A stretch of 64,000 bases of DNA from Microbacterium proteolyticum (GCF_029639405.1 NZ_CP121274.1:3472001-3536000), one strand, 5' to 3'; shown: positions 26,359 through 35,522, numbered from the stretch's first letter. Numbers and translations are program-made. Notes: generated from the letters alone by a model not told the origin.

Positions 26359-27393
26359 TCAGCGGCTGGGCGGCGCGGTCGACGAGCGCACGATGAGCCG
26401 CAGGTGATCGGGCTCCGGCATCGCCTGGTCGTCATGAGAGACGCCCAGGTCAGAGAGCAGATCCCAGACGGCGCGCTGACCGATCCCGGCGAAGTCCTGG
26501 CGCACGGTGGTCAACGGCGGCCACAGGTGCGCCGCCTCCGGGACGTCGTCGAATCCGACCACCGACACGTCCTCGGGGACGGATCTGCCGATCGCCCGGA
26601 CGGCGTGCATGAACCCCAGCGCCATGTGGTCGTTGCCGGCGAAGACCGCCGTGGCATCCTCGGTGCGCAGGAGCTCGAGCCCGGCCTCGTATCCGAACTG
26701 GGCGGTCCAGTCCCCCAGCACCGGCGGCCGCGGCGCGAGGTCCTGCGCGTCCATCTCGGCGAGGTATCCGCGCATGCGATGGTCGGCCTCGATCCAGTCG
26801 CGGGGCCCGGCGATGTGCAGGATGCGGGTGTGCCCGAGGTCGACGAGATGGCGCACGGCCGCGCGGGCACCGGCGATCTGATCGTTGAAGGTCGCGGTCG
26901 GGGTGGACGGCCCCGTGGACGAGACGATCCGCACCGGGACGGGGAGCTGCATCTCGTCCAGGATGGGAACGACGCGCGTCTGGGGCGCGACGGCGATGAG
27001 ACCCTCGATCGACTGCTGCATGAGGTGATCGATCGAGGCGCGCACGTCGTCGGGCGCGCTCGTGCCGAGGTTCGTGACCGTCAGACGGTACCCGGCTCGC
27101 CGGGCCGCCGACTCCACGGCCAGCACCATCGCCGACGTGCCGTGCGTCGTGGCGCGCGGTCCCAGCACACCGATGAGGCGCGTCCGGCTGGTCGCGAGCG
27201 CCCGCGCGGCCTGGTTGGGCACGAACTTCAGTTCGGCGATCGCCTCGCGGACGCGGGCCGCCGTCTCGGGACGCAGCTGCGGACTGTTGTTGATCACGCG
27301 CGAGACGGTCTGGTACGACACTCCGGCGAGCCGGGCCACGTCGCGGATGCTCGGCGCCCTGGCCGCGGCATCCGGGATGTCGGTCTCGCTCAT
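26359..27393 (-). CDS. LacI-family repressor of the chvE operon
   Basis: 344 residues. N-terminal LacI helix-turn-helix SIRDVARLAGVSYQTVSRVINNSPQLRPETAARV with hinge helix NQAARALATSRT, then a sugar-binding core (LIGVLGPRATTHG ... GLIAVAPQT ... VFAGNDHMALGFMHAVRAIGRSVPEDVSVVGFDDVPEA). Located directly upstream of chvE-mmsA-mmsB in the same orientation. Dyads of the same type lie at its own promoter (27426-27437) and at chvE (26258-26273), supporting a local repressor with autoregulation. The inducer is presumably the imported sugar. Confidence 0.9.
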   Translation of the reverse strand: MSETDIPDAAARAPSIRDVARLAGVSYQTVSRVINNSPQLRPETAARVREAIAELKFVPNQAARALATSRTRLIGVLGPRATTHGTSAMVLAVESAARRAGYRLTVTNLGTSAPDDVRASIDHLMQQSIEGLIAVAPQTRVVPILDEMQLPVPVRIVSSTGPSTPTATFNDQIAGARAAVRHLVDLGHTRILHIAGPRDWIEADHRMRGYLAEMDAQDLAPRPPVLGDWTAQFGYEAGLELLRTEDATAVFAGNDHMALGFMHAVRAIGRSVPEDVSVVGFDDVPEAAHLWPPLTTVRQDFAGIGQRAVWDLLSDLGVSHDDQAMPEPDHLRLIVRSSTAPPSR

Positions 27394-27424
27394 CGATCTC
27401 GCTTCTTTGCGTCGCCGATCGTGT

Positions 27425-27446
27425 CGTGACCGGTCACACGAGGATA
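27425..27446 (-). promoter_or_regulatory. LacI autoregulatory operator and -10
   Basis: Perfect 12-bp dyad GTGACCGGTCAC (27426-27437) lies just downstream of a minus-strand -10 TATCCT (27446-27441), the same order as at chvE. Half-sites match those at 26258-26273 apart from the central base. Confidence 0.6.
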
Positions 27447-27480
27447 ACCGACGCGCGCCCGCTCGCCCGTTCCAGTCGAC

Positions 27481-28803
27481 TCAGGATGCCAGGAGGGCGC
27501 GGTAGAAGCCGATGCCCCGCAGCCACACCTCGACGCGGATCCGCTCGTCGGGGGCGTGCAGCGCGTCTCGCTCGGCCCGCGTGAGGTGGAACGGGGTGAA
27601 CCGGTAGACGTGGTCGGTGAGCGCGGTGTAGAACCGGCTGTCGCTCGCGCCGAGCTGCAGATAGGGCAGGGGGATCACGTCGTCGCCGAGGGTCTTCGCC
27701 ACGGCCGCTGCCAGGCGCCGCCAGGCCATCCCCTGCCACGGCGACACGGGAGACGGATCGCTGCCGTGCCGCAGCTCGATGTCGATGAGCGGATCGTCGA
27801 TGGCGCGGCGCAGATGGATCGCGGCATCCGAGATCGTCTCGCCCGTGAGCAGTCGGACGTTCACCGTCGCGCGCGCCGTCGTCGCCAGGACGTTGTCGCC
27901 CGCCGAGCCCTCGAGCCGCGTGACCACGGCGGTCGTGCGGACCAGAGCGTTCGTCTCGGGGCCGAGCAGGGCGAACGCCGCGGTCAGCACCGGCGCGGTC
28001 ACCGCCGTGCGACGGAACACCGTGCGCACCGGTTCCGGCGCGTGGGCCGCGGCGCTGGCGAGCATCGCGCGCACCGGCGGGACGAGCCGGCGCGGGAACG
28101 GGCGCCGACGGACCCGGTCGATCGCGCGCGCCAGGCGGGCCGTGGCGGGGAACGAGGGCGGCGTCGACGCGTGCCCGCCCGCCTCGCGGGTGATCAGCTC
28201 GAAGGTTGCGCTGCCGCGCTCCGCGACGCCGATCATCGCGGTCGGCGCGCCGACGCCCGGCAGCGCCCCCTCCACGACGGCTCCGCCTTCGTCGAGCACC
28301 AGCGCCGGCCGGACGCCGCGTTCGGCGAGCAGCGCCGCGATCGCCCGGGCGCCCTCGCCCAGGGTCTCCTCGTCGTGCCCGAACGCCAGCCAGACGTCGG
28401 CGCGCGGCACCACCCCCTCCGCCAGGGCCCGCTCGACCGCCTCCAGGATCGCCACCAGGGCGCCCTTGTCGTCGATCGCGCCGCGGGCGTAGAGCGTGGC
28501 ATCCTCCCCCTCCCCCTCGACGACGGCACCGAAGGGGTCGCGCGTCCAGGGCTGGCCGGCCGTGTCGACGACGTCCTGGTGCGCCAGGAGCAGCAGCGGG
28601 TCGAGGCTCGACGCGCCGCGCCACCGGTAGAGCAGCGCGTGGCCCGCCACGATCTCCCGCTCCAGGTGCGCGTGGACGAGCGGATACAGACGCTCGAGCG
28701 CGGCGTGGAACTCGTCGAACCGCGCGGTGTCCGTCCGCGTCGGGTCGACGTACGACACGGTCGGGATGGCCAACAGCTCGCGGAAGCGCTCGACGGGCGT
28801 CAT
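27481..28803 (-). CDS. M20-family metallopeptidase (carboxypeptidase S-like)
   Basis: Cytosolic zinc dipeptidase or aminoacylase, 440 residues. Metal ligands: LLLLAHQDVVD (His), YARGAIDDKGALVAI (bridging Asp), FGHDEETLGEGA (catalytic Glu pair), VLDEGGAV, and a late His in the C-terminal block. The dimerisation domain sits in the middle, starting near GSATFELITREAGGHAS. The substrate is not predictable. ATG 28803 is preceded at 6 bases by TAGGCT (28815-28810), implying a leaderless message; the divergent oxidoreductase gene has the mirror arrangement. Confidence 0.9.
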   Translation of the reverse strand: MTPVERFRELLAIPTVSYVDPTRTDTARFDEFHAALERLYPLVHAHLEREIVAGHALLYRWRGASSLDPLLLLAHQDVVDTAGQPWTRDPFGAVVEGEGEDATLYARGAIDDKGALVAILEAVERALAEGVVPRADVWLAFGHDEETLGEGARAIAALLAERGVRPALVLDEGGAVVEGALPGVGAPTAMIGVAERGSATFELITREAGGHASTPPSFPATARLARAIDRVRRRPFPRRLVPPVRAMLASAAAHAPEPVRTVFRRTAVTAPVLTAAFALLGPETNALVRTTAVVTRLEGSAGDNVLATTARATVNVRLLTGETISDAAIHLRRAIDDPLIDIELRHGSDPSPVSPWQGMAWRRLAAAVAKTLGDDVIPLPYLQLGASDSRFYTALTDHVYRFTPFHLTRAERDALHAPDERIRVEVWLRGIGFYRALLAS

Positions 28804-28895
28804 GACGCGAGCCTACGCGGACGGCATCCGTCCCTCGCGGTTCGCGCGGCGTCCGTCGTCGACCGCCACCCCTCGGGCGCCGATACGGTGGTCCC

Positions 28896-29879
28896 ATGAC
28901 CGGACTGCACTGGGGCATCCTCGCAACGGGCGGCATCGCGCACGCCTTCACCTCCGACCTCCGCACCGCGGGTCTCGACGTCGCCGCGGTCGGTTCCCGA
29001 TCGATCGACAGCGCGCGGGCGTTCGCCGAGCAGTACGGCATCCCGCACGCGCACGGCTCGTACGAGGAACTCGTCGCCGATCCCGACGTCGACATCGTCT
29101 ACATCGCCACTCCGCACCCCGCCCACGTCGAGAATGCGCTGCTCGCCCTCGATCACGGCAAGCACGTCCTGGTCGAGAAGCCGTTCACGCTCAACGAGGC
29201 GGAGGCCGGCCGCATCCGCGATCGCGCCGCCGAGAAGGGCCTCCTCGCGATGGAGGCGATGTGGACGCGGTATCTGCCCCACATGGTCCGCATCCGCGAG
29301 ATCCTCGCCGCCGGAACGCTGGGCGAGGTCCGCGTGGTCTCGGCCGACCACACCCAGAAGATCTCCACCGACCCGCAGCACCGGCTCAACGCCCTCGAGC
29401 TCGGCGGCGGCGCCCTCCTCGATCTCGGCATCTACCCGGTCTCGTTCGCGGTGGACGTGCTGGGCCTCCCCGAGCGCGCCACCGCCTTCGCCCGGATCTC
29501 GGATGCCGGCAGCGACGCCGAGGTCGCCACGGTGTTCGTGCATCCCGGCGGCGCCGTCTCGACCACGGTGTCGTCGTCGCGCGGCGCGGGCGCGAACGTG
29601 GCGCAGATCGTCGGCACGGAGGCCCGGATCGAGATCGACCGCGTCTGGTACACGCCCACGACGTTCCGCGTCGTCGGCCCCGACGGCACGGTCATCGAGG
29701 AGTTCGACGGCGGCGTCGACGGTCGCGGCATGCAGTTCCAGGCGCTCGCCGCCGAGCGTCTCGTCGCCGAGGGAGCGACCTCGAGCGATGTCCAGCCGAT
29801 CGACGAGACGGTCGCGATCATGGGTGTGCTCGACGAGGTCCGCCGACAGATCGGTGTGGTCTACCCCGGCGGACGCTGA
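28896..29879 (+). CDS. Gfo/Idh/MocA-family oxidoreductase
   Basis: NAD(P)-dependent sugar or cyclitol dehydrogenase family, 327 residues. Rossmann start LHWGILATGGIAHAFTSDL, NAD-site VAAVGSRSIDSARAFAEQYG, the hallmark HVLVEKPFTLNEAEA (EKP) and the C-terminal domain with GGGALLDLGIYPVSFAVDVLG. Substrate unknown; homologs act on sugars, inositols or dihydrodiols. TACGGT lies exactly 6 bases before ATG 28896, a leaderless pattern. Confidence 0.9.
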   Translation: MTGLHWGILATGGIAHAFTSDLRTAGLDVAAVGSRSIDSARAFAEQYGIPHAHGSYEELVADPDVDIVYIATPHPAHVENALLALDHGKHVLVEKPFTLNEAEAGRIRDRAAEKGLLAMEAMWTRYLPHMVRIREILAAGTLGEVRVVSADHTQKISTDPQHRLNALELGGGALLDLGIYPVSFAVDVLGLPERATAFARISDAGSDAEVATVFVHPGGAVSTTVSSSRGAGANVAQIVGTEARIEIDRVWYTPTTFRVVGPDGTVIEEFDGGVDGRGMQFQALAAERLVAEGATSSDVQPIDETVAIMGVLDEVRRQIGVVYPGGR

Positions 29880-29921
29880 GCGGGCTACCCGTCGCCCCGC
29901 CTCGCGGGAGAGACTGGACGC

Positions 29922-30785
29922 ATGCCGGATCCTCAGAACGCCCGTGTCGCCGTCTACCTCGATTTCGACAACATCGTCATGTCCTGGTACGACCGCGTCC
30001 ACGGGCGCAACGCGTACTCGCGCGATCGGCAGAAGATCGCCGAGAACCCGATCGAGCCCGAGATCGCCGAGCGGCTGACGAAGGCGACCATCGACGTCGG
30101 AGCGATCATCGATTACGCCGCGTCTTTCGGCACGCTCGTGCTGACCCGCGCGTACGCCGACTGGTCGGCCCCGGTGAACGCCGAATACCGCTCGCAGCTG
30201 GTCGCCCGCGCGGTCGACCTCGTGCAGTTGTTTCCCGCAGCGGCATACGCCAAGAACGGCGCCGACATCCGACTCGCGGTGGATGCCGTTGAAGACATGT
30301 TCCGCCTCCCCGACCTGTCGCACGTGGTCATCGTCGCCGGCGACAGCGACTACGTCCCCCTCGCGCAGCGGTGCAAGCGGCTCGGACGTTACGTCGTGGG
30401 TGTGGGGGTCGCGGGCTCGACGGCGAAGTCGCTCGCCTCCGCGTGCGACCGGTTCGACAACTACGACGGGCTGCCCGGCATCCCGAAGCTGGCAGACACC
30501 AAGAAGGATGCCGCCCCCTCGCGGCCCCGCGCACGCAAGCGGTCGCAGGACCCGGCGGTCAACCTGCTCGAGCGCGCGATGCAGCTCGAGGGCGAACGCG
30601 CGGACGGCGAGTGGCTGCACGCCTCGGCGGTCAAGGACCTCATGAAGCGTCTCGACCCGTCGTTCAGCGAGAAGGCCCTGGGGTTCCGCAGCTTCTCGGA
30701 TTTCCTGAAGGCTCAGACCGACCAGGTCGAAGTCGACGAGGATTCCAACATCGTGCAGGTGCGCGCGGTCACCCGCGCGGCCTGA
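29922..30785 (+). CDS. NYN-domain ribonuclease-like protein with OST-HTH/LOTUS tail
   Basis: 287 residues. The N-terminal NYN (PIN-like, LabA/DUF88) nuclease fold shows the acidic set VYLDFDNIVMSWYD, KNGADIRLAVDAVEDM and VIVAGDSDYVPLAQRCKRLGR. After a basic linker (about 195-215) a C-terminal OST-HTH/LOTUS-like domain follows: NLLERAMQLEGERADGEWLHASAVKDLMKRLDPSFSEKALGFRSFSDFLKAQ. The combination suggests a metal-dependent RNase guided by an RNA-binding module; the target is unknown. GAGACT sits 6 bases before the ATG. Confidence 0.87.
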   Translation: MPDPQNARVAVYLDFDNIVMSWYDRVHGRNAYSRDRQKIAENPIEPEIAERLTKATIDVGAIIDYAASFGTLVLTRAYADWSAPVNAEYRSQLVARAVDLVQLFPAAAYAKNGADIRLAVDAVEDMFRLPDLSHVVIVAGDSDYVPLAQRCKRLGRYVVGVGVAGSTAKSLASACDRFDNYDGLPGIPKLADTKKDAAPSRPRARKRSQDPAVNLLERAMQLEGERADGEWLHASAVKDLMKRLDPSFSEKALGFRSFSDFLKAQTDQVEVDEDSNIVQVRAVTRAA

Positions 30786-30907
30786 CGGGGCGCGCGGCAC
30801 ATCACTGCCCCCGGGCACGAGGTGCCGGGGTCCCCGCGCGGCCCGAGGTCGCGCGCGGCGAGCCCGAGCGGCGAGCTCCCGCGGCGAGCCCCCAGCCGCG
30901 GCGACGG
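30786..30907. other. Convergent intergenic gap with GC-rich inverted repeats
   Basis: Between the NYN gene and the convergent hydrolase gene. Contains a short hairpin GGGCAC-gag-GTGCC (about 30814-30828) inside a longer imperfect pairing of GCGCGCGG and CCGCGCGG segments. No gene seen; a weak terminator at most. Confidence 0.4.
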
Positions 30908-31534
30908 TCAGCGGCGCTCCGCGCCCGGTGCCACGTGCGCGAGGACGCTCGCCCACACGGCCGACAGGGTGATGTGGCCGTTGATGGTGTCGAGCTCATC
31001 GGCGTCGATCACTTCGACCCGCGCCGACGGGATCCGCCGCGAGTACCACTCGGCATCGTGCAGACCTGCCGGACCTTCCCCGCCGACCACCACGAGCGTG
31101 TCGGCCACCACGTCGTCGAGCAGAGGCGTATGCAGGTCACGACTCAGAGGATCGGTCGGACTCTCCACTCCGACGATCGCGAGCCGGTCGACGACGGCAC
31201 CCATCGCCGCGGCGAGGTGCAGTGCGATCGGGCCGGCCGACCGTTCGCCGACGAGCCCGACCGCCGTCCCGGGGATCTCGCGCTCGAGCAGCCCCCGCAG
31301 GGCGTCGAGAGTGAGCCCGGCCGGCGTCTGACCGCCGAACGCGGGCGGATCCTCCAGTTCGGGGGCGTCCAGACCCACGGCGACGATGCGCACATCGAAA
31401 CCCGACGTCACGCGCACATCGGGGTCGATGGTCGACACGTCACCGGTGCGCAGCACCACGACCGCCCGGGGTGCTCCGGGGGTTCCGAAGCTGCGGTACT
31501 CGAGCTCTCCGTCCAACCACGGCACACGGCTCAT
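30908..31534 (-). CDS. Alpha/beta-hydrolase-like protein, probably degenerate
   Basis: 208 residues with the look of a small alpha/beta-hydrolase: strand and loop YRSFGTPGAPRAVVVLRTG, a central VGLVGERSAGPIALHLAAAMGAVVDRLAIVG resembling a nucleophile elbow, and late VVVGGEGPAG and a His in TINGHITLS. The elbow reads GERSAG rather than GxSxG, so catalysis is doubtful. Its ATG overlaps the TGA of the upstream DNA ligase gene, so it is coupled to the ligase. No function proposed. Confidence 0.55.
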   Translation of the reverse strand: MSRVPWLDGELEYRSFGTPGAPRAVVVLRTGDVSTIDPDVRVTSGFDVRIVAVGLDAPELEDPPAFGGQTPAGLTLDALRGLLEREIPGTAVGLVGERSAGPIALHLAAAMGAVVDRLAIVGVESPTDPLSRDLHTPLLDDVVADTLVVVGGEGPAGLHDAEWYSRRIPSARVEVIDADELDTINGHITLSAVWASVLAHVAPGAERR

Positions 31535-33144
31535 CGGGTCGTCCCTTCCTCGGGTTCGCCGTCGGTCTCGGCTCCGAGCCCGGACGGGGTGTCTTCCGGA
31601 TCCGACGCGGGCGAGCCGGTCGCGCCCGGGAGGAGCGATCGGAGCGTATCGATCGTGTCGGCCTCCGCCACCGGCTTGTCGGGGCGGTAGCCCTTGACGC
31701 GGGCGAAGCGCAGGGCGACCCCGCCGGGATATCGGGTCGACCGCTGCACGCCGTCGATCGCGATCTCGACCACCGTGTCGGGAGTCACCCGGATGCCACC
31801 GGGCACCACCCCGATCTCGCGCTCGGAGAAGTGCGCGGTCTGCCAGCCCAGCAGTTCGTCGGTGAGTCCCTTGAAGGTCTTGCCGACCATCACGAAGCCA
31901 CCGGGGTCGCCGAACACTCCGCGGGGGTCGAGCGCTCCGAGGTGCAGGTTCGAGAGCCAGCCCGAGCGGCGCCCCGACCCGCGCTCGACGCCGAGCACGA
32001 CGAGGTCGAAGGTGTGCACGGGCTTGACCTTCAGCCAGCTCTTGCCCCGGCGCCCCGCCGTATACGGCGCGTCGACGCCCTTGACCATAACGCCCTCGTG
32101 ACCCGCCCGCAGCGCCGCCCGGGAGAAGGCGTCGGCGGCATCCGGATCATCGGTGACGATCGAGGGGATCCGCAGGTCGGGGGCGATCCGTTCGAGCTCG
32201 GCTCGTCGCTCCGACAGCGGCTCGTCGATCAGATCGCGACCGTCGAGGTGGAGGAGGTCGAAGAACCACGGCCGGAGCGCGATCTCGCGGGCGGTCTCTG
32301 CCCCGAATCGCGCCATCGTGTCTTGGAACGGCCGTGGCGCGCCGTCGTCGTCAAGCGACAGCGTCTCGCCGTCGAGGATGACGTCGGTCACGGGGAGAGC
32401 CCGCACGACCTCGACGATCTCGGGCACCCGGTGCGTGACGTCGGCCAGGGTCCGCGTGAACACCCGCACGTCGTCGCCGTGACGATGCACCTGCACCCGC
32501 GCTCCGTCGAGCTTGTACTCGACCGAGGCGAGACCGGCGACCGCCAGCGCCTCCTGCACCGACGTCGCCGTGGAGGCGAGCATCGGCTGCACGCCTCGAC
32601 CCACGACGAGTCCCACGGATGCCAGCTCCTCCGCCGATCCGGTGAGCGCCACCTCCGCCGTCGCGCCGAGGTCGCCCGACAGCATCGCGGCGCGGCGGAC
32701 GACCGCGCCGTCGCGGTCGGACGCCCGGGCCACCGCGTCGAGGAGCACGCCCTCGAGCGCGCCCGTCCGCAGTTCGCCGGTCATGACGCGCACCAGGAGA
32801 TCCCACTCGTCGGGGGTCGCCCGGCGCGACAGGTCGTCGAGGACCGTGATGCGCGCCGCCGCGGAACCGCTGCCGGAGATCGCGGCCAGCCGCGAGAACG
32901 CCGCGTCGACGTCGGCGACGGTGAGCTCGGAGGTCTCCGCGTGGTCGCCGTCCCGCGCGACCAGCGTGCGCCAGCCGATGCCGAGACGGCCCTGTCGTGG
33001 TGCCGCGGTCAGCAATCCGATCGCGGGCAGGATCTCGTCCGGCGCCAGCCCGCGGAGCAGGTCGGCGAGGGCGTCGACCTTGACGAGCCGCGAGCGGGTG
33101 GCGGCCACGGTCGTCAGCGCGGCCTGCAGTTCACCAAGGAGCAT
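31531..33144 (-). CDS. ATP-dependent DNA ligase
   Basis: 537 residues, the length of archaeal-type/LigB actinobacterial ligases. An N-terminal helical DNA-binding domain is followed by the nucleotidyltransferase core with motif I VEYKLDGARVQVHRHG (adenylated Lys), motif III, motif IV GHEGVMVKGVDAPY and motif V SWLKVKP; the OB domain and an acidic tail complete it. It would act beside the essential NAD-dependent LigA in repair. ATG 33144 is used: CAGGAT lies 6 bases upstream on the minus strand, and the upstream open frame overlaps the recQ start region. Divergent from recQ. Confidence 0.93.
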   Translation of the reverse strand: MLLGELQAALTTVAATRSRLVKVDALADLLRGLAPDEILPAIGLLTAAPRQGRLGIGWRTLVARDGDHAETSELTVADVDAAFSRLAAISGSGSAAARITVLDDLSRRATPDEWDLLVRVMTGELRTGALEGVLLDAVARASDRDGAVVRRAAMLSGDLGATAEVALTGSAEELASVGLVVGRGVQPMLASTATSVQEALAVAGLASVEYKLDGARVQVHRHGDDVRVFTRTLADVTHRVPEIVEVVRALPVTDVILDGETLSLDDDGAPRPFQDTMARFGAETAREIALRPWFFDLLHLDGRDLIDEPLSERRAELERIAPDLRIPSIVTDDPDAADAFSRAALRAGHEGVMVKGVDAPYTAGRRGKSWLKVKPVHTFDLVVLGVERGSGRRSGWLSNLHLGALDPRGVFGDPGGFVMVGKTFKGLTDELLGWQTAHFSEREIGVVPGGIRVTPDTVVEIAIDGVQRSTRYPGGVALRFARVKGYRPDKPVAEADTIDTLRSLLPGATGSPASDPEDTPSGLGAETDGEPEEGTTR

Positions 33145-33325
33145 GGGGGCATCCTGGCATCCCCCTCCGACATTCCCGGTCGGCTTGCGCGCAACGCGTC
33201 CGGCTGCCACCGAGGCGATCACGGCGACCCCTCCCCGCGGATCACACCCCGCGTCGCTCCGCAACCCCCACGAAGGCGACGGAGCGGTGGCGTGTGCTGG
33301 TCTCCTCCCCCAGGAACGAGGTCCC

Positions 33326-34969
33326 GTGAACGCTCCCGCCACCGCCGAACAGTCCGCCCGCACCGCCCGCGAGGCCTTCGGGTGGGACGCGCTGCTGCCG
33401 GGACAGGCCGAGGCGATCGACGCCGTCGTCGGCGGTCGCGACACCCTCGTCGTCTTCCCCACCGGCGCGGGGAAATCCGCGGTCTACCAGATCGCAGGAT
33501 GCGAACTCGGCGGCGTCACGGTCGTCATCTCCCCGTTGCTCGCCCTCCAACGCGACCAGATCGCGTCGATCGACGCGGCGCCCGACGCCCCCGCCGCCGT
33601 CGCGCTGAATTCGCGCACGGGAGCGCGCGGACGGGGAGCGGCCTGGGCCGCGATCGAGAGCGGCGAGCCGGTGTACGCGTTCCTCGCCCCGGAGCAGCTC
33701 GCCAACCCCGACGTCTTCGACCGTCTGAAACGCGCCGACGTGCGCCTGGTCGTCGTCGACGAAGCGCATTGCGTGTCGGCCTGGGGGTTCGACTTCCGCC
33801 CCGAGTACGCCCGCATCGGAGACGCCGTCGAGGCCCTCGGCCACCCTCCCGTCCTGGCGCTGACGGCGACGGCATCCGGTCCGGTCCGGGACGACATCGT
33901 CGCGAGCCTGGGCATGCGCGACCCGCATCTCGAGGTGCGCGGCATGGACCGTCCGGAGATCCACCTGTCGGTTCGTCGGCACGAGCACGACGCCGACAAG
34001 CGTCGTGCGGTTCTCGACGAGGTCATGGATGCCGAGGGCGCCACGCTCCTCTACGTCGCGACCCGCAAAGAGACCGACGCCTACGCCGACGAACTGGTTT
34101 CCCGCGGGCGCCGCGCCGCGCCGTACCACGGGGGGATGGCGCAGAAGCGGCGCGACGAGGTGCATGCGGCCTGGAGCGCGGGCGAGCTGGACGTCGTCGT
34201 GGCGACGTCCGCGTTCGGGATGGGCGTCGACAAGGCCGACGTCCGGTGCGTCGTGCACGCTGATGTCACCGAGTCGCTCGACTCCTACGCCCAGGAGATC
34301 GGTCGCGCCGCTCGGGACGGACAGCCGGCGCGCGCCGTGCTGCACTACCGCGCCGAAGACTTCTCGTTGCGGTCGTTCTTCGCGGGGGGACACAGCCGCC
34401 GCTCCGACATCGCCGGGGTGTGGGACGTGCTCCGTCGAAGCGAGATCCCTCTGCGGGCGAAGGACGTCGCTGAGCAGAGCGGTCGCTCGACCCGTGCGAT
34501 CGGCCGCGTCCTCACGCAGCTCGTCGCGAGCGGACTGGCGGAGTCCGGTCCCGACGGGATCTCCCCGACCTCCACCGTCTCCGCGGGGGACGCCGTGGCC
34601 GCCGTGCGGGAACGCGACGCGTCCGAGGAACGCATCCGCGCCTCGCGCATCGAGATCATGCGCGGGTACGCGGAGACCGTCCGCTGCCGCCGGCGTGCCC
34701 TGCTCGAGTACTTCGGCGTCGAGGCGGCCGAGCACTGCCGCACATGCGATCGGTGCGACGTCGTCGACGCCGCGCCCGTCGCCTCCGCGAACGCCGAGCC
34801 GGACGAGCTCCGGGTCGACTCCACCGTCGACCACCACGAGTGGGGAACGGGCACGGTGATGGCCGTCGAGGCCGACCGCCTCACGGTGTTCTTCCCCGAC
34901 CACGGCTACAAGGTGCTCGCCCGGGCCGCCTTCGACCGCGGCATCCTGGAGCTCGGCGACGCCGCGTAG
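33326..34969 (+). CDS. recQ: RecQ-family DNA helicase with Tudor-like C-terminus
   Basis: 547 residues from GTG 33326 (ribosome site CAGGAACGAGG). Motifs: FPTGAGKSAVYQ (Walker A), VVDEAHCVSAWGFDFRPEYARI (DEAH), LALTATASGPV, YHGGMAQKRRDEV, ATSAFGMGVDKADVRCVVHAD, YAQEIGRAARDG. A RecQ zinc-binding part follows with Cys at VRCRRRALLEYFG and EHCRTCDRC. There is no HRDC domain; the last ~60 residues (VDHHEWGTGTVMAVEADRLTVFFPDHGYKVL) resemble the Tudor-like tail of UvrD/PcrA helicases. Unwinds recombination intermediates. Divergent from the DNA ligase. Confidence 0.9.
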   Translation: MNAPATAEQSARTAREAFGWDALLPGQAEAIDAVVGGRDTLVVFPTGAGKSAVYQIAGCELGGVTVVISPLLALQRDQIASIDAAPDAPAAVALNSRTGARGRGAAWAAIESGEPVYAFLAPEQLANPDVFDRLKRADVRLVVVDEAHCVSAWGFDFRPEYARIGDAVEALGHPPVLALTATASGPVRDDIVASLGMRDPHLEVRGMDRPEIHLSVRRHEHDADKRRAVLDEVMDAEGATLLYVATRKETDAYADELVSRGRRAAPYHGGMAQKRRDEVHAAWSAGELDVVVATSAFGMGVDKADVRCVVHADVTESLDSYAQEIGRAARDGQPARAVLHYRAEDFSLRSFFAGGHSRRSDIAGVWDVLRRSEIPLRAKDVAEQSGRSTRAIGRVLTQLVASGLAESGPDGISPTSTVSAGDAVAAVRERDASEERIRASRIEIMRGYAETVRCRRRALLEYFGVEAAEHCRTCDRCDVVDAAPVASANAEPDELRVDSTVDHHEWGTGTVMAVEADRLTVFFPDHGYKVLARAAFDRGILELGDAA

Positions 34970-34993
34970 CGTTCCGCGGCGCCGTCTGCGGCG

Positions 34994-35062
34994 GTTTGGG
35001 GCGTATTTCGCGCATTGGGGCGCGGAATACTCCGCCCCGAAGCGCGAATCACGCCCCAAAAC
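34994..35062. repeat. Intergenic palindrome B
   Basis: A 69-base imperfect palindrome between the convergent recQ and DoxX-like genes. Outer arms GTTTGGGGCG/CGCCCCAAAAC, then TTCGCGC/GCGCGAA, then GGGGCG/CGCCCC around CGGAATACTCCG. Likely a bidirectional terminator; its sequence is unrelated to palindrome A. Confidence 0.75.
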
Positions 35063-35075
35063 CAGGACGAGAGGG

Positions 35076-35480
35076 TCACTCGCGCGTCGACCACCACGCC
35101 CACGCGATAAGCGGCACCTGCAGGAACAGCCGCACGAACCGCGCCCGGTCGGTGCTCAACCCCGGCGCCGACCGTCCGGTGCGCCACTGGTGCACGTTGC
35201 CGGGGAACACGGCGACGAAGAACGCCGCGACCGCGGCACCGATGCGCCCACGTTCCCGGGGCAGCGCGACGAGCCCGACGCCGAGCAGCACCTCGGCCGC
35301 CCCGGATGCCACCACGATCGCGTCCTTGTCGGTGTGCAGCACCCGCGTCGCCCAGTCCGGGACGACGATGCGGTATCCGCGACGCCCCCAGGTCACGTGG
35401 CTGACTCCCGCGGCGATGAGCAGGGCGGCCAGCGCACCGCGCGCGACGGAACGGACGGGGGCACCTCGACGTCGTGGCAT
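35076..35480 (-). CDS. DoxX-like small membrane protein
   Basis: 134 residues with four hydrophobic segments (about 12-30, 55-75, 80-100, 113-128). LIAAGVSHVTWGRRGYRIVVPDW and HTDKDAIVVASGAAEVLLGVGLVALP fit the DoxX-like family. Function unknown. CAGACT lies 6 bases upstream of ATG 35480 on the minus strand. Confidence 0.75.
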   Translation of the reverse strand: MPRRRGAPVRSVARGALAALLIAAGVSHVTWGRRGYRIVVPDWATRVLHTDKDAIVVASGAAEVLLGVGLVALPRERGRIGAAVAAFFVAVFPGNVHQWRTGRSAPGLSTDRARFVRLFLQVPLIAWAWWSTRE

Positions 35481-35522
35481 CCGGTCAGTCTGCCACCGGC
35501 GCGGTGCGGCGTGCGGTCGGGC

